DNA of 64,000 nt from Mesorhizobium sp. NZP2298 (GTDB taxonomy: Bacteria > Pseudomonadota > Alphaproteobacteria > Rhizobiales > Rhizobiaceae), in contig NZ_CP033365.1 of assembly GCF_013170825.1 (NCBI RefSeq), positions 7,204,001-7,268,000 of the forward strand, given 5' to 3'. Made by a program: the position numbers and the translations under genes. This document shows, in pieces, positions 43,787 to 53,233 of this stretch. Position 1 is the stretch's first letter, and each line of letters begins with the position of its first letter. The notes under the pieces were generated by a model that saw nothing but the letters and a program-made list of their open reading frames with translations, was not told where the DNA came from and did not search any database.

Positions 43787-44081
43787 CTGAGAGTTCCTTG
43801 ATATGTGCTTCTAGGGCAGCATTAGCCGCCTCGAGTTCGTCCAGCCGCTTTTGTTCAGCGGCTTTAGCCATCGCGTTGGCCTGCGCCTGGCGGCTGATCT
43901 CAGCATTGTAGGCTTCGGTGATGGCGGCCTCACGCTGGTCGTATTTCACCTGCCATGTGTGTGACGCGGACGAGTAACCAGAGTGGTACGTCCACGCCAG
44001 CACGGCAGCAACGGCGAGCGCGGCAATGCCGTAGACAATGAGACTGGCGTAGCCGCCAGTAAGGGTGTCGAGTAGTTTCAT
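43707..44081 (-). CDS. Rz-like inner-membrane spanin
   Basis: The 124-residue protein has one N-terminal membrane span (LIVYGIAALAVAAVLAWTY) and a long periplasmic coiled coil (AEQKRLDELEAANAALEAHI). It starts inside the endolysin stop (ATGA) and contains the first part of Rz1 in another frame. Order and overlap identify it as the i-spanin. Confidence 0.82.
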   Translation of the reverse strand: MKLLDTLTGGYASLIVYGIAALAVAAVLAWTYHSGYSSASHTWQVKYDQREAAITEAYNAEISRQAQANAMAKAAEQKRLDELEAANAALEAHIKELSDEANADPDRDRVCLSDGSGMRIDSIH

Positions 44082-44554
44082 TTGACACCCTCAAGGCACA
44101 GCTTGCGCTCTTCGGCACGGCGAGTAACTAGGCCCTTGATGATACGCCCGCCAGCAGTATTCCAGTGCGGCAACTCGTTGCACGCGCCGCGAAGGTCGCC
44201 GGCATTAAGCTTCTTGGCAAGTGTCGATTTGCAGAAGGCACCGACACCGACGTTATAAGAGAACGACAGAAAGGCCACATAGGACTTATCAGGAACGGCA
44301 TCCGGCATCTTCATGCACTTGCGCATGCCGGTCTCGAATTCAACCAATGCCTGACCAAGCATGCCACGGCACTCGTCCATGGTGTACTTGTCACCCATCT
44401 TGACGCCGCGCGTCTCGCCGAAGCATACCGTGGGCACCCCGACAACATCGCGATAGGCGTGCGTGCGAACGCCCTCAAAGCCGCCGATAAGGCCGACCGC
44501 AAGCGAGCCGGCGACGGTAAGGCCTACCGCCGCATTCTTAAGTCTGCTAGCCAT
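44078..44554 (-). CDS. Phage endolysin, GH24 lysozyme with signal-anchor
   Basis: The 158-residue protein is a T4-type muramidase with catalytic Glu27, Asp36 and Thr42 at the usual spacing (GFEG...YRD...PT). Its N-terminus is a weak hydrophobic segment (GLTVAGSLAVGLIGG), suggesting a SAR endolysin that waits in the membrane until the holin acts. It cuts peptidoglycan glycan strands. It overlaps the holin stop by 8 bases. Confidence 0.9.
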   Translation of the reverse strand: MASRLKNAAVGLTVAGSLAVGLIGGFEGVRTHAYRDVVGVPTVCFGETRGVKMGDKYTMDECRGMLGQALVEFETGMRKCMKMPDAVPDKSYVAFLSFSYNVGVGAFCKSTLAKKLNAGDLRGACNELPHWNTAGGRIIKGLVTRRAEERKLCLEGVK

Positions 44555-44765
44555 GTGGAAGGTTCCTCTGAACAACAAGGCGGGCATAGAAGCCGGCCGC
44601 AGCGGTAATGCCCGATAGTGAAGCGAAGATGCCGCGCGGAATGTCGACATAGCCGTCCAACAACGGTAGTGCGACCTCAAGCGCGGTAAACAGTAGCGCA
44701 AGCGCGTTAAGGCGGGCGCTCCAGGCGCGCGTTAGCACGTCCCGCCAGTTTGGTAGGAGTTTCAT
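44547..44765 (-). CDS. Holin-like protein
   Basis: The 72-residue protein has two hydrophobic segments (LNALALLFTALEVALPLL and GIFASLSGITAAAGFYARLV) with a basic N-terminus and a basic end. Size and position just before the endolysin identify it as the probable holin. The start is taken at MKLLPNW (44765). Confidence 0.75.
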   Translation of the reverse strand: MKLLPNWRDVLTRAWSARLNALALLFTALEVALPLLDGYVDIPRGIFASLSGITAAAGFYARLVVQRNLPHG

Positions 44766-44797
44766 TTTGTATCCTCTGGTGGGCTTGCTGTGTGCGC

Positions 44798-45007
44798 CTA
44801 ACCCCACCGCAACCGCTTGGCGCAGTACATGCCGCGGCGTTCCCATCGGGCTAGTTCGCGCAGGCAGTGGTTCGGCTCAATGCGGCTGAGCAGGCGGCAA
44901 AGTAGGCAGTTTGGGTTGCGGGCCGCTAGCCTGGCGCATAGCGTTTGGCCCTTGCGGCCGCCAGTGATGCGGTTTATAAGGCGGGAGATGTTGCCAAGAG
45001 TGGTCAT
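44798..45007 (-). CDS. Small Cys/Arg-rich phage protein
   Basis: The 69-residue protein starts MTTLGNISRLINRITGGRKG and has Cys residues in CLLCRLL and elsewhere, with many Arg. It lies between the holin and the tail-fibre genes. Composition and position suggest a small late gene, but I cannot assign a role. Confidence 0.5.
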   Translation of the reverse strand: MTTLGNISRLINRITGGRKGQTLCARLAARNPNCLLCRLLSRIEPNHCLRELARWERRGMYCAKRLRWG

Positions 45008-45042
45008 TGCGTTTGCGCTTCATTTCTGGTATGCGGTTAGCC

Positions 45043-45171
45043 ATGAAAATAGCCACCCGCATAGTCGCTGACATACTCAACTGGCTAGCGGTCGCAGCAC
45101 TTCTCGCGTTGCTCTTGCCTTTCTGGCTGATTGATCGCATTGAGCGAGCAATAAAGTGGGCGCGCACCTAA
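45043..45171 (+). CDS. Possible 42-residue membrane peptide on the opposite strand
   Basis: This frame encodes MKIATRIVADILNWLAVAAL, a continuing hydrophobic stretch with LLLPFWLIDRI, then a basic tail. It occupies the only gap in the late operon here, on the plus strand. There is no strong ribosome site. It could be a small moron or chance. Confidence 0.35.
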   Translation: MKIATRIVADILNWLAVAALLALLLPFWLIDRIERAIKWART

Positions 45172-45574
45172 AGCTTAGCAGCCGCCACGAACAACCCATC
45201 AACCTGCTCATCGGTCAGGCCAACCTCAATTGCGAGCGCCTGCAGATATGCATGGTCCCGTGAGATGTAGGTAGCCTTCCGCCACCAGATGCGCACCGGC
45301 TCGTGTCGATCATGGCGTTGACGGTTGTTAGCAATGTGCCGTTGTCGACGTTGTACAAGGCGATTTCGGCCTGGGCGGGCGATACGCGGTCGGGGATTGG
45401 TTCTGGCTGCTCGGCATAGGGGGCAATCACGCCTCCTGCGGCTTCCCATTCGGCCACTAGAACGCGATCCATGTTGCTCATGTCGTCGGGGATGCCGACC
45501 GTTCGCCCATCGATCACGGCGATAATGGAGCCGTTGCCATTGTAGAAGGCTGATTCAACGGTGGCCATGGTCAA
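45168..45574 (-). pseudogene. Tail-fibre-associated protein, frameshifted
   Basis: The first frame (from 45574) reads sensibly up to about TVNAMIDT near 45300. After that the sensible sequence continues in the -1 frame as VRIWWRKATYISRDHAYLQ and GLTDEQVDGLFVAAAKL, ending at 45168. Adding one base near 45300 would restore a protein of about 135 residues like small phage tail proteins that end GLTDEQVD. No slippery heptamer is present, so a mutation or sequencing error is more likely than programmed shifting. Confidence 0.65.
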
Positions 45575-47097
45575 AGCTCCGCACTGAATTCGATATAGCT
45601 GGTGCCAGAATTGTACCGGATCTGACTTCCTGCGTCAGTTACGCCGCCAGACGCGACGTTGAAGGCCACTGCCGAGAACAGCCCGGATGTCCATAGCAAG
45701 GATGCCCCTGTGACAGTGATGTTGCCGACGCCAGAAAGGCGGATGGTCATGTCGTTCGACACAACCGACGGGGATGTCCTGAAGGGTGACGGATGCGAAA
45801 AGGCCCATGCAAAGTCTGTGGTATTTTGCCATTGCCCCGTTACAAACCGGGTGCCAGGGCCACCGCCCAGAAGCCGCACATAGTATCGCTGGCACAGCGC
45901 GAAATCCTGCGCATACGGGCGGAACTCAGTCGGATAGGTCTTGCCCGTCGCATCGTAGTCAAGCAGTTCCCAGGCGACATCGAGCGTAGAACTCTGCGCC
46001 TGAGCGGTCTCTGTCCAGATGAAGACGATGAGATTGTTGGCAGACGCACCTACCGTGGCGGTCAGCAGGAAATTCGTGACGGTTGCCGCAGTGGGTGTGA
46101 TCGCCCCTACCGCAAGCACATTGAGCGTGGTCGAATTGAAGAACTGTCCAGCCGTGAAGGTACCGTTCGTCCATGAGTTGACGATATCTGAAGTGACGGT
46201 GTCGGCCGTGCCAGTCCATTCCAGAATGGCATAACGTGTCGCTGCGGCAAGCGAGTTTCGCAACTTCCCTATCAGAGTTACGGTCTTGCCACGTAGCCCG
46301 ATGCAATCCCGGCTCTCGATAATCTGCGAGTTGCCCATACGCTGCGCTGTGGCCTGCGACTGGGTCATCCTCATCATGTAAGGCAGGCCATTCGCCACGT
46401 TCGTCAGGGTCGAAATGGCAATCGCTGCGGTTTGTGTCAGGAGATTGTGTCGGTCCCATCCATAGGTATCATCCGTTGGAGCCGTGGCGCCGCGCTGATT
46501 GACCGCGCCGTTACCGTTGATCAGGTGGTTGCGCGTTGACGTTCCAAGGTGAGTCAACTTAACAATCGGAATAGCCGGATTGGTCGCATCAACGGTGATT
46601 CCAGTCCCAGCCGCTAGGCTGCTAACTGCTCCACCAGATGCATTCGCCACGGCAAATGGCCCATCCCATGCCGTGCCGGTCCAGCGGTAGAACGCGAACG
46701 CAACACCGATCTCTGCATGGAGGAATAGGAAGCCTTTGTCTGCCACTGTAAGCGACAAAGCAGCGCGGTCGGTCAGGGTGCCAGAAGCGTCCGGCGTGAT
46801 GCCAGCCAGACTAAGCGTAACCAACACTCTCGAGAGCGTGGTATTCAAATCCACCACGCTGGCCGCGGATGCATTCTCCAACGCAATGCTGTAGGTCGCA
46901 CCGCTAGCCGTGGTACCCGGCCAGTTGTAGTCAAGTACGATGTGCGTGTTGTCCGTTACGGACGCGATCGGCACAGCAATACCAGCGCACGAGAATATGC
47001 CGCCAGCCACTAGTGCTACAGCCCATGCTGTACCGGTGCCTACAACCGTAGCGCTGCCATTCGTCACGGAAACCGTGCCGGTTTTGTAAGTCGACAA
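45571..47097 (-). CDS. Tail fibre / receptor-binding protein
   Basis: The 508-residue protein starts with a short beta-rich domain (KTGTVSVTNGSATVVGTGTA) common at the N-terminus of phage tail fibres. It continues with Thr-, Ala-, Gly- and Asn-rich beta sequence including HLINGNGAVNQRG, a motif frequent in fibre proteins. The C-terminus would contact the host surface. It is coupled by ATGA to the frameshifted gene. Confidence 0.78.
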   Translation of the reverse strand: MSTYKTGTVSVTNGSATVVGTGTAWAVALVAGGIFSCAGIAVPIASVTDNTHIVLDYNWPGTTASGATYSIALENASAASVVDLNTTLSRVLVTLSLAGITPDASGTLTDRAALSLTVADKGFLFLHAEIGVAFAFYRWTGTAWDGPFAVANASGGAVSSLAAGTGITVDATNPAIPIVKLTHLGTSTRNHLINGNGAVNQRGATAPTDDTYGWDRHNLLTQTAAIAISTLTNVANGLPYMMRMTQSQATAQRMGNSQIIESRDCIGLRGKTVTLIGKLRNSLAAATRYAILEWTGTADTVTSDIVNSWTNGTFTAGQFFNSTTLNVLAVGAITPTAATVTNFLLTATVGASANNLIVFIWTETAQAQSSTLDVAWELLDYDATGKTYPTEFRPYAQDFALCQRYYVRLLGGGPGTRFVTGQWQNTTDFAWAFSHPSPFRTSPSVVSNDMTIRLSGVGNITVTGASLLWTSGLFSAVAFNVASGGVTDAGSQIRYNSGTSYIEFSAEL

Positions 47098-47108
47098 TGT
47101 TGGATTCC

Positions 47109-48701
47109 TTATAGGCTTTGCGGCACGCCGAAGATGTAGTACCTGGCGCCCTTAAGCTGCGAACTCCAGAACGAAGCGCTAGGCTGGATTGTCCAAGGGT
47201 TGTTGCCAGATGCGTATATGTCTACGCTTGTTGAGGACGTTGGGTTGGCCCACGTCGAGTAACCTGACGTTTGCCCCTGCCATGTGCCGTTGTTGGTAAA
47301 GACGCGGTGCTGGCCCCATAGCGCGGACGGCTCATCGAAGGCAGACAGAACCCCTGGCGGATTGTAGATCGCGCCAACTTTGGGAAAGAGCAGAAGGCCA
47401 TTGGGGTTTGGCACCGTTATGGTCGCCTTGCGAACGCCTTTGAACAAGTCACTTCCGGATATGACAGTCGGGAAATCAGTCGTCCAAGTGAGAAACCCTT
47501 CCGCCAGAATCGGCAGATAGGTCAGCCGCGTGTCGAGCATGATGTCGCTTAGGTTCGGGCCGAGGTCGGAAGATCCCGGACGCTTTACCTGGACATAATC
47601 GCCAATGCCATCATTGCCCTTCAAAAATATCTTCTTGCCTCCGGTCGTCGGAGCCTCGCCGCTATCAGCGTATATCACATAGACGATATCCATTGACTGG
47701 CTGCAATTGCTGACAATCGTTACTGTTGAGCCGGAAACCGTGTAAGAGAAATCGTTGGCGTTAGCGAAGATGTTGTCGATGTACGGAGGCGACCAATACG
47801 TGCTTTCGGTGGACTTCTTAACAAGGTAGTCCATATAAGTAAGTTCGGTTAGCGGCAGTCGCGTTGTTATAACAACAGTCGCCAATGCACCAACCGTGAC
47901 TGTTCCCGTCGCCATGACCTTTGCTGGGATTCTATCCTCATGCAGGATATAGTGACCAGCGTCAGAATCCGTTACGGTGCGCCCAGCCAGCGCCACTCTT
48001 GCTATGCCCGGCGACACCTTATCAAATCGCACGACTTCCTGCCCCGAAGCGGGCGCGGCGGAATTATCCGGAATCGCCTCGTCATGCATCGGCAGGTCGA
48101 ACACGGTCGCAAGCACGCGCCTGATGGCGGGTGCTGCATTGGAACTTGAAACGAAAGCGAAGACGGCCGGCCTGTTTCGTCCGGAAGGTCCACCATTCGA
48201 ACCAGTGTCGATCACCCTGTTCGTTTCGCAGTCATAGCTCGAATATGACGCCGTGTTGCCATTGCTCGCGCCGGAATTGCTAATGTCAACGTGCGGTCCT
48301 TGGAATTGATTTGTCGTGTAGTTGATCACCTGGCGCATTTCGACCAGCGGCATGAACGTATAGCCGTACACCGCGGCGAAATATTCCAGGAAGTAATTCC
48401 ACCGTTGATATTGGCGCCCACTGACGGTGAAAGCTTGGATGAGTATCTGGCAGTTATTCTTGTTGCTGCCTGGAGGATAGAAATATTCGGTCGGATTGAT
48501 GTTGCTTCCTGTAGGTGGATATGTCGTGAAATCCGGTTCAATAACGAAAATATCCCGGATATACCCAACCTTCTGGAACTCGGAGTTAAAGTAGAACTTC
48601 CCGGTGTCCGTATTTGGCGTTGTCAGCGGATCGTCGCTGTTGCTCTTCATGATTTTGGCGAACGGCACACCAGACCGTTCGCCAATTGCCAGATTTGGCA
48701 T
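47109..48701 (-). CDS. Virion tail protein of unknown fold, 530 residues
   Basis: The protein is Asn-, Ser-, Thr- and Tyr-rich beta sequence (MPNLAIGERSGVPFAKIMKS at the start) without strong known motifs. It lies between the tip protein and the fibre gene. Length and place suggest a tail adhesin or baseplate part. I do not recognise the family. Confidence 0.6.
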   Translation of the reverse strand: MPNLAIGERSGVPFAKIMKSNSDDPLTTPNTDTGKFYFNSEFQKVGYIRDIFVIEPDFTTYPPTGSNINPTEYFYPPGSNKNNCQILIQAFTVSGRQYQRWNYFLEYFAAVYGYTFMPLVEMRQVINYTTNQFQGPHVDISNSGASNGNTASYSSYDCETNRVIDTGSNGGPSGRNRPAVFAFVSSSNAAPAIRRVLATVFDLPMHDEAIPDNSAAPASGQEVVRFDKVSPGIARVALAGRTVTDSDAGHYILHEDRIPAKVMATGTVTVGALATVVITTRLPLTELTYMDYLVKKSTESTYWSPPYIDNIFANANDFSYTVSGSTVTIVSNCSQSMDIVYVIYADSGEAPTTGGKKIFLKGNDGIGDYVQVKRPGSSDLGPNLSDIMLDTRLTYLPILAEGFLTWTTDFPTVISGSDLFKGVRKATITVPNPNGLLLFPKVGAIYNPPGVLSAFDEPSALWGQHRVFTNNGTWQGQTSGYSTWANPTSSTSVDIYASGNNPWTIQPSASFWSSQLKGARYYIFGVPQSL

Positions 48702-48717
48702 TCGCCACCCATTGATT

Positions 48718-51429
48718 TTAAGGTACGGAGATCGAGAAGAAGCCGTTGTTCAGATCCAGCTTCACGGAGCCATCGGCGCTTTGCAGAAGGCCGGCCGTAA
48801 CCGTGCCGATGTTGGCCACCAGAGACTTCAGCGTTCCGCCAGAGAAGGTCAGTGGTGTGCCTGTGTTCGTTCCGTCAGTGACGACGAACTTGCTGGCGTT
48901 GATAATGAAGTTGGAGAACGGGGCGGCAGGATTGCCACCCGTAAATCCCGCCTCGATGACCCAGCCTGCAGACACCCACACATCACTTACGCTGGCGCGA
49001 ACCTCGGCCACCATGCGCGACACGACATCGCCAGTCCCAGCCTCCGCCCTAAGCTGAAACAAGCCAGAAGCGGACAGACTGTCGACTGAGGCTGAAACGC
49101 CAGTTACGGCAGTCGCGACAGCGGTAATCTCTCCGCCCAACTCCGTGATATCGGCAGTCAGTTCGGTAAACGCAGCCGCGTTGGCTCGCGCTGTTCTGGC
49201 TGCCACAGAGTTGTCTTGGACTTGCCGACCCGCGTTCTCAGTTGCCGCGGCAGCCAATTGCGCAAGCTTGTCGCGGGCATCCTGCAACCCCAGCGACAGC
49301 GAGGTCAGGAAGTCCCTTATATCCTGCTGCGTCTGCGCCAGGTCCACCGACACGTCAAACACATCGGTCGGCGTCGACACCTGCCCCCACGCCGTAAAGA
49401 ACGTGGCGCGAGGCGGGCTGGTGATGATCCTGTGGCGATACTCGTATGTCTTGCTAGGCAACACGCCCTCGGAGACGGTAAGCACCTGCACAGGCATTTC
49501 GGCCCGCTTGACGATGCTGTTCACGTACCCGCTGTGAATGCCCGATTGCGTGCCAGTCGTAATGATGGCAGTTCCACCGGGCGTGAGTGCCGCGGTAAAA
49601 GTGCCTGCCGTCAATACCGTCTTCACGTAAAGCGGGCTGTCAGGCGTCAAGCCAGTTGGCAAGGCGCCAGTCGTCGCTAGATAGAACAAGTCGCCAGCCG
49701 ACAGACTGTGGTTCGGCCAGGTGATGACACCTGGCGACGCTATCGATACTGTGACACCAACCGCTTCTGGGCGGTACTCGACGTCAACGGCGCTTACCGT
49801 CACGTCATCGAACGCATCCCACGAGAAACGAATAGCCGCCTTGCGATCGGTCGAGCCGGCCGTCTTAATCTGAACGCCGATGGCGCCAAAGTTAGAAGCT
49901 GACGAAGCGTAATCCGGATCGCCTGGTGGATCCGTCAAAACAGGAACCGTCACATAGGCGGTGCCGTCAAAAATACCCTCGCCGACTTCCTGCAGTGTCA
50001 GATAGATATTGCGCGTGGCCTTGTCGCCAAACGGGCCAAGCCGCTTTTCCATAATCTGGAAAGTTCGCGTTCCGTAGGCTGCAGAATCCCACTCCACCCA
50101 ACGCCCAACTTGGGCGTCGGCTAGATACTTCGGATTAATGCAGATTTCACCATTCGCCTGATAGCGGCTAGCCTTGAAGGCAATATCCGCCAGGCGATCA
50201 GCGACGTCGGATCTGTTGACCGCATCATACGGAATTGAAACCGCAAGGCGCTCACCGTCCTCTGCTAATGCCGGGCCGTCGACCCGCACGGTGAATGGTG
50301 TCTGCGCATAGAAATTGCTGGGCTCGAAATATGTGCCAGCAAGCGTATTGATGAGTTCCGACTTCGTGCGCTTTACAGAGAACCGGAACGGCTCATCCAC
50401 CATGATATCGTCATCGGTGAATGTGAGCACCAATGATTGCGCGGCGCCAACAATAGGATATTCGCCAGAAGCGTCTTCGACCCATGTTGCAGCACACGCC
50501 TCAAGCAATGGCTGCATGTTCTGGTCATGCGTAACGCCCGATCCTGCCGCAGGGATAAGGCCGGCAGAGTAGCGCACGCCACCGCCAACCGTTTCATCGC
50601 AAATGTTAGCGGCAATCGTCCAATTAGCCAGCGGCAAACGCGATGACTTGACGCCCTTGCCAACCATCATCTCCGTACCGTTGAAGATGCCGCGCTCGAG
50701 CGCATATGCCATTAGCACCGGGTTTTCGGAAAACTCCCACGTGCTTTGATCGGACCAACGGTGCGAGCCGGAACCGCCAACGGTCGTGTCCTTGCGCCAG
50801 TCGTAAAGAGGTGCTCCCTGAACCTCAAAGAACGCATCCCACGGCTGCTGCAAATGCTCGCGATTGAGATACTGCGTGACAATAGCGTAAGCTATGCCCG
50901 CGCCCTTGTGCGCGGACGTCCAGCGGCCTGATGGATTGGATCTCGCAATCAGACCTGCATCGGCCGTTTGCGTCATTGTGCCTTTGTAGAGCTTGACCCA
51001 TATTTCGGAATCGATGCCCTGAATCCTGAATCCGCGAGTGGTATCCTCGGTGCCGCCAAGCAGACACCATGCACCCTTGTAACGAACGCGCGTAATGCCT
51101 GTGACAAGGAAATTGGAAAGAATATAGACGTCTTGAATGTTGCGATTGCCGGAGCCGAAAGCGTTACGGTAAACAAGGTGGCCAGCCGTTCCAACCTTTC
51201 CCATCGCAACGGAGCGCGACAGATCCTCACCATAGGCGGTGTCAAGCTGCGACGTCTGCGCTTGCGGCTTTGGCTGCGGGATAAGCGCGCCAATCAGATA
51301 CTTGGCGGCAAGGCCGAGACCGAAGCGCGCAAGGCCGGCAAGGATGGTGGAGCCGCCAAGCCAGGATGCGACGCCACCCAGCCCGACCGCGCTGAACACA
51401 GTAGTGAACAGCGGGACAAGAAAGCCCAT
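48718..51429 (-). CDS. Tail tip / host-specificity protein
   Basis: The 903-residue protein has an N-terminal hydrophobic region (LAGLARFGLGLAAKYLIGAL), a central tail-tip region like the J family (GVTHDQNMQPLLEACAATWV), fibronectin-like repeats and a C-terminal DUF1983-like part with coiled coil (ATENAGRQVQDNSVAARTA). It follows the DUF6950-like gene, matching the common siphophage order for the tip complex that touches the host. Confidence 0.82.
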   Translation of the reverse strand: MGFLVPLFTTVFSAVGLGGVASWLGGSTILAGLARFGLGLAAKYLIGALIPQPKPQAQTSQLDTAYGEDLSRSVAMGKVGTAGHLVYRNAFGSGNRNIQDVYILSNFLVTGITRVRYKGAWCLLGGTEDTTRGFRIQGIDSEIWVKLYKGTMTQTADAGLIARSNPSGRWTSAHKGAGIAYAIVTQYLNREHLQQPWDAFFEVQGAPLYDWRKDTTVGGSGSHRWSDQSTWEFSENPVLMAYALERGIFNGTEMMVGKGVKSSRLPLANWTIAANICDETVGGGVRYSAGLIPAAGSGVTHDQNMQPLLEACAATWVEDASGEYPIVGAAQSLVLTFTDDDIMVDEPFRFSVKRTKSELINTLAGTYFEPSNFYAQTPFTVRVDGPALAEDGERLAVSIPYDAVNRSDVADRLADIAFKASRYQANGEICINPKYLADAQVGRWVEWDSAAYGTRTFQIMEKRLGPFGDKATRNIYLTLQEVGEGIFDGTAYVTVPVLTDPPGDPDYASSASNFGAIGVQIKTAGSTDRKAAIRFSWDAFDDVTVSAVDVEYRPEAVGVTVSIASPGVITWPNHSLSAGDLFYLATTGALPTGLTPDSPLYVKTVLTAGTFTAALTPGGTAIITTGTQSGIHSGYVNSIVKRAEMPVQVLTVSEGVLPSKTYEYRHRIITSPPRATFFTAWGQVSTPTDVFDVSVDLAQTQQDIRDFLTSLSLGLQDARDKLAQLAAAATENAGRQVQDNSVAARTARANAAAFTELTADITELGGEITAVATAVTGVSASVDSLSASGLFQLRAEAGTGDVVSRMVAEVRASVSDVWVSAGWVIEAGFTGGNPAAPFSNFIINASKFVVTDGTNTGTPLTFSGGTLKSLVANIGTVTAGLLQSADGSVKLDLNNGFFSISVP

Positions 51430-51456
51430 AGGTTATCCAATCAATGTGGGTGGCGG

Positions 51457-51876
51457 TCAGCCGACCTTGAAGGCGGCCTTAATTTCGGTTTGCGGCACAA
51501 ACGACAGTCCGCGTTCGTCCTTCACGGCAAAGCCGCGATCACAGATAAATCCGCAGGACAGCACGCCATCGCGCTCGATAACGCCAACATCTCCGCGCTG
51601 CGCCATAAGCGTTGCTACGGGCTGGAATAGGCTTGCAAGAGCTGCCTCGACATCGGCAAAACCGCGCTTTAGCAGGATCTTAGTGGCGCCTGCCGGGGTG
51701 CTGTATTTGCCGCCACGGATATCCTCTGCGGGATCAAAGCCGGTAACGGCGACAACTGCGTCCATCACGGTAAGCAGGCAATCGGACACGCCCCATTCGC
51801 CTGGAGTCTTTCTGTGCTCATTGACCACGCGCGCAAGGCGCCGGTCCCAATCGGGCAACCGGGTTAGGGTAAGCAT
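51457..51876 (-). CDS. DUF6950-like tail-associated protein
   Basis: The 139-residue protein starts LTRLPDWDRRLARVVNEH, followed by GEWGVSDCLLTVMDAV, the Trp-Gly-x-x-Asp-Cys pattern of a family related to NlpC/P60 peptidases. The Cys might be catalytic in peptidoglycan cutting during DNA entry. It lies between a tail protein and the tip gene, where lambda K-like proteins sit. The 156 bases upstream hold no convincing gene. Confidence 0.7.
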   Translation of the reverse strand: MLTLTRLPDWDRRLARVVNEHRKTPGEWGVSDCLLTVMDAVVAVTGFDPAEDIRGGKYSTPAGATKILLKRGFADVEAALASLFQPVATLMAQRGDVGVIERDGVLSCGFICDRGFAVKDERGLSFVPQTEIKAAFKVG

Positions 51877-52032
51877 GGGTTGTCCTTAGTGACGGGTGGC
51901 TAGTTGAACCGGAGACGCCGACGTCAACAGCCTGGTTGGGTATCGGCGGCACATGGCAAGGCTTAAGTTTAATATGCGCGAGCCCGACAAGCCGCTTAAT
52001 GAGCAGTGGTGTTGGCCTCTTCACTGCGGCCC

Positions 52033-52599
52033 CTAGTCGAACGAGATGTCGAAACTCTCGTGCTGGACTTTCGAGGCGTACTGGAAAAACATATCGCCAG
52101 CCAAAACCAATTGTTGATCTTCGTGGCTTGCCGTGCGGTAGCCGTCGCGATGGTTGGCGATGGCTCCAGAGCGCACGTTTGCGATTAGTTTCTGCTCACC
52201 GCTATCGCGCGAGTGGTCGACTGTATCAATGAAGCCGTAGGCCCCAGGCTCGGCATGCAGAAACGAATGGTCATCAGGATCGAAATAGAAATCATAGACC
52301 GTCGTTGGCGCGTCCTTGTAGCCCTCATCCTCTATGAGCAGAAGCTTGTCAGGCGTTAGACCACTGTCGCGTTGCGCCACTAGCTCGACTGTAAACGTCG
52401 ATGCAGCCGTGCCCAAGCCATATACGGGTTCGGACACGGTAATTATCGAGTTCGGCCAATAAAGTTGGCCGCCAATCGTTATGTCGCCCTTGCCGTTCCA
52501 GAAGCCGTAGGTTCCTGTGGTGCAGACGATCTTGACGCCCGATCGGATGATGGCCCGCCCTTCTTCAAGGACGTCCTGTAGACGAGTTGGGAAGGTCAT
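52033..52599 (-). CDS. Tail protein of the phage BR0599/DUF2163 type
   Basis: The 188-residue protein starts MTFPTRLQDVLEEGRAIIRS and resembles the conserved tail proteins that precede the NlpC-like gene in many siphophages and gene transfer agents. Beta-rich sequence predominates (FTVELVAQRDSGLTPDK). AGGGAC precedes the ATG at 52599; an earlier start would overlap the upstream gene. Confidence 0.68.
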   Translation of the reverse strand: MTFPTRLQDVLEEGRAIIRSGVKIVCTTGTYGFWNGKGDITIGGQLYWPNSIITVSEPVYGLGTAASTFTVELVAQRDSGLTPDKLLLIEDEGYKDAPTTVYDFYFDPDDHSFLHAEPGAYGFIDTVDHSRDSGEQKLIANVRSGAIANHRDGYRTASHEDQQLVLAGDMFFQYASKVQHESFDISFD

Positions 52600-52627
52600 T
52601 AGTTGTCCCTGGGCTTGCCGCTGGCGC

Positions 52628-53233
52628 CTATTTGGGTATTTCAACCAGAGTGAACGAAGCCGTAGGCATCAAATCATCCGTAATGTCGAACGAGACGCAC
52701 CGCATATTGGCAAGCGGATTCTTGAACCGGACAACGGCGCCTGCCGTGATGTATGACGGCACTGTAGGCTCAACGGTAATCGTCATCGTGTTGCTGGCAG
52801 CAACCGCACCCGTCTGAACACGAAACAGCGAATTATATTCGCCAGTCGTCGCCGAGATCAGATCGCCGGGACCGAGTGTCAAGCCGTTGTCGACGCTGTT
52901 AATCACCAGCGAATTGCCGGTAATCGAAACCAGGTTGCCATTGTTCGACAGAGCCGTGTTGCCGGCATCACCCCAATAAGCTTGCGGCACGCACATGTGC
53001 TTAGGCGTGTATAGAACGGTTTGCAGGCCGCCCCGCGCAGCGTCGCGGAACGCCTCAACCAAGAGGCGCTCCGAGGCCCTAAGAGGCACTGTCTTCATGT
53101 TTATCTGCCAGACCGGATCAGCATACTCAATGACGGCCATAACCTTTTGGCCGGAGCGAGATACCGAGTCCGATCTGACGATTTGCGGATAGGCGGCCTG
53201 GAAGGGGACGGCGGGAAGTGCGATTGTGCTCAT
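52628..53233 (-). CDS. Minor tail protein, 201 residues
   Basis: The protein starts MSTIALPAVPFQAAYPQIVR and contains SGQKVMAVIEYADPVWQINM, a pattern typical of the tail protein directly after the tape measure. It is beta-rich and ends in ITDDLMPTASFTLVEIPK. It shares a base overlap with the tape measure stop. It probably joins the tail tube to the tip. Confidence 0.7.
   Translation of the reverse strand: MSTIALPAVPFQAAYPQIVRSDSVSRSGQKVMAVIEYADPVWQINMKTVPLRASERLLVEAFRDAARGGLQTVLYTPKHMCVPQAYWGDAGNTALSNNGNLVSITGNSLVINSVDNGLTLGPGDLISATTGEYNSLFRVQTGAVAASNTMTITVEPTVPSYITAGAVVRFKNPLANMRCVSFDITDDLMPTASFTLVEIPK

Noticed and set aside
51818..52024. Minus-strand 68-codon frame in the gap before the DUF6950-like gene
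   Set aside because: It overlaps the start of that gene and has Pro/His/Arg-rich composition with no ribosome site.
51953..52036. Plus-strand 27-codon frame (MARLKFNMREPDKPLNEQWC)
   Set aside because: It has no ribosome site or promoter and partly overlaps a tail gene; it may be chance.
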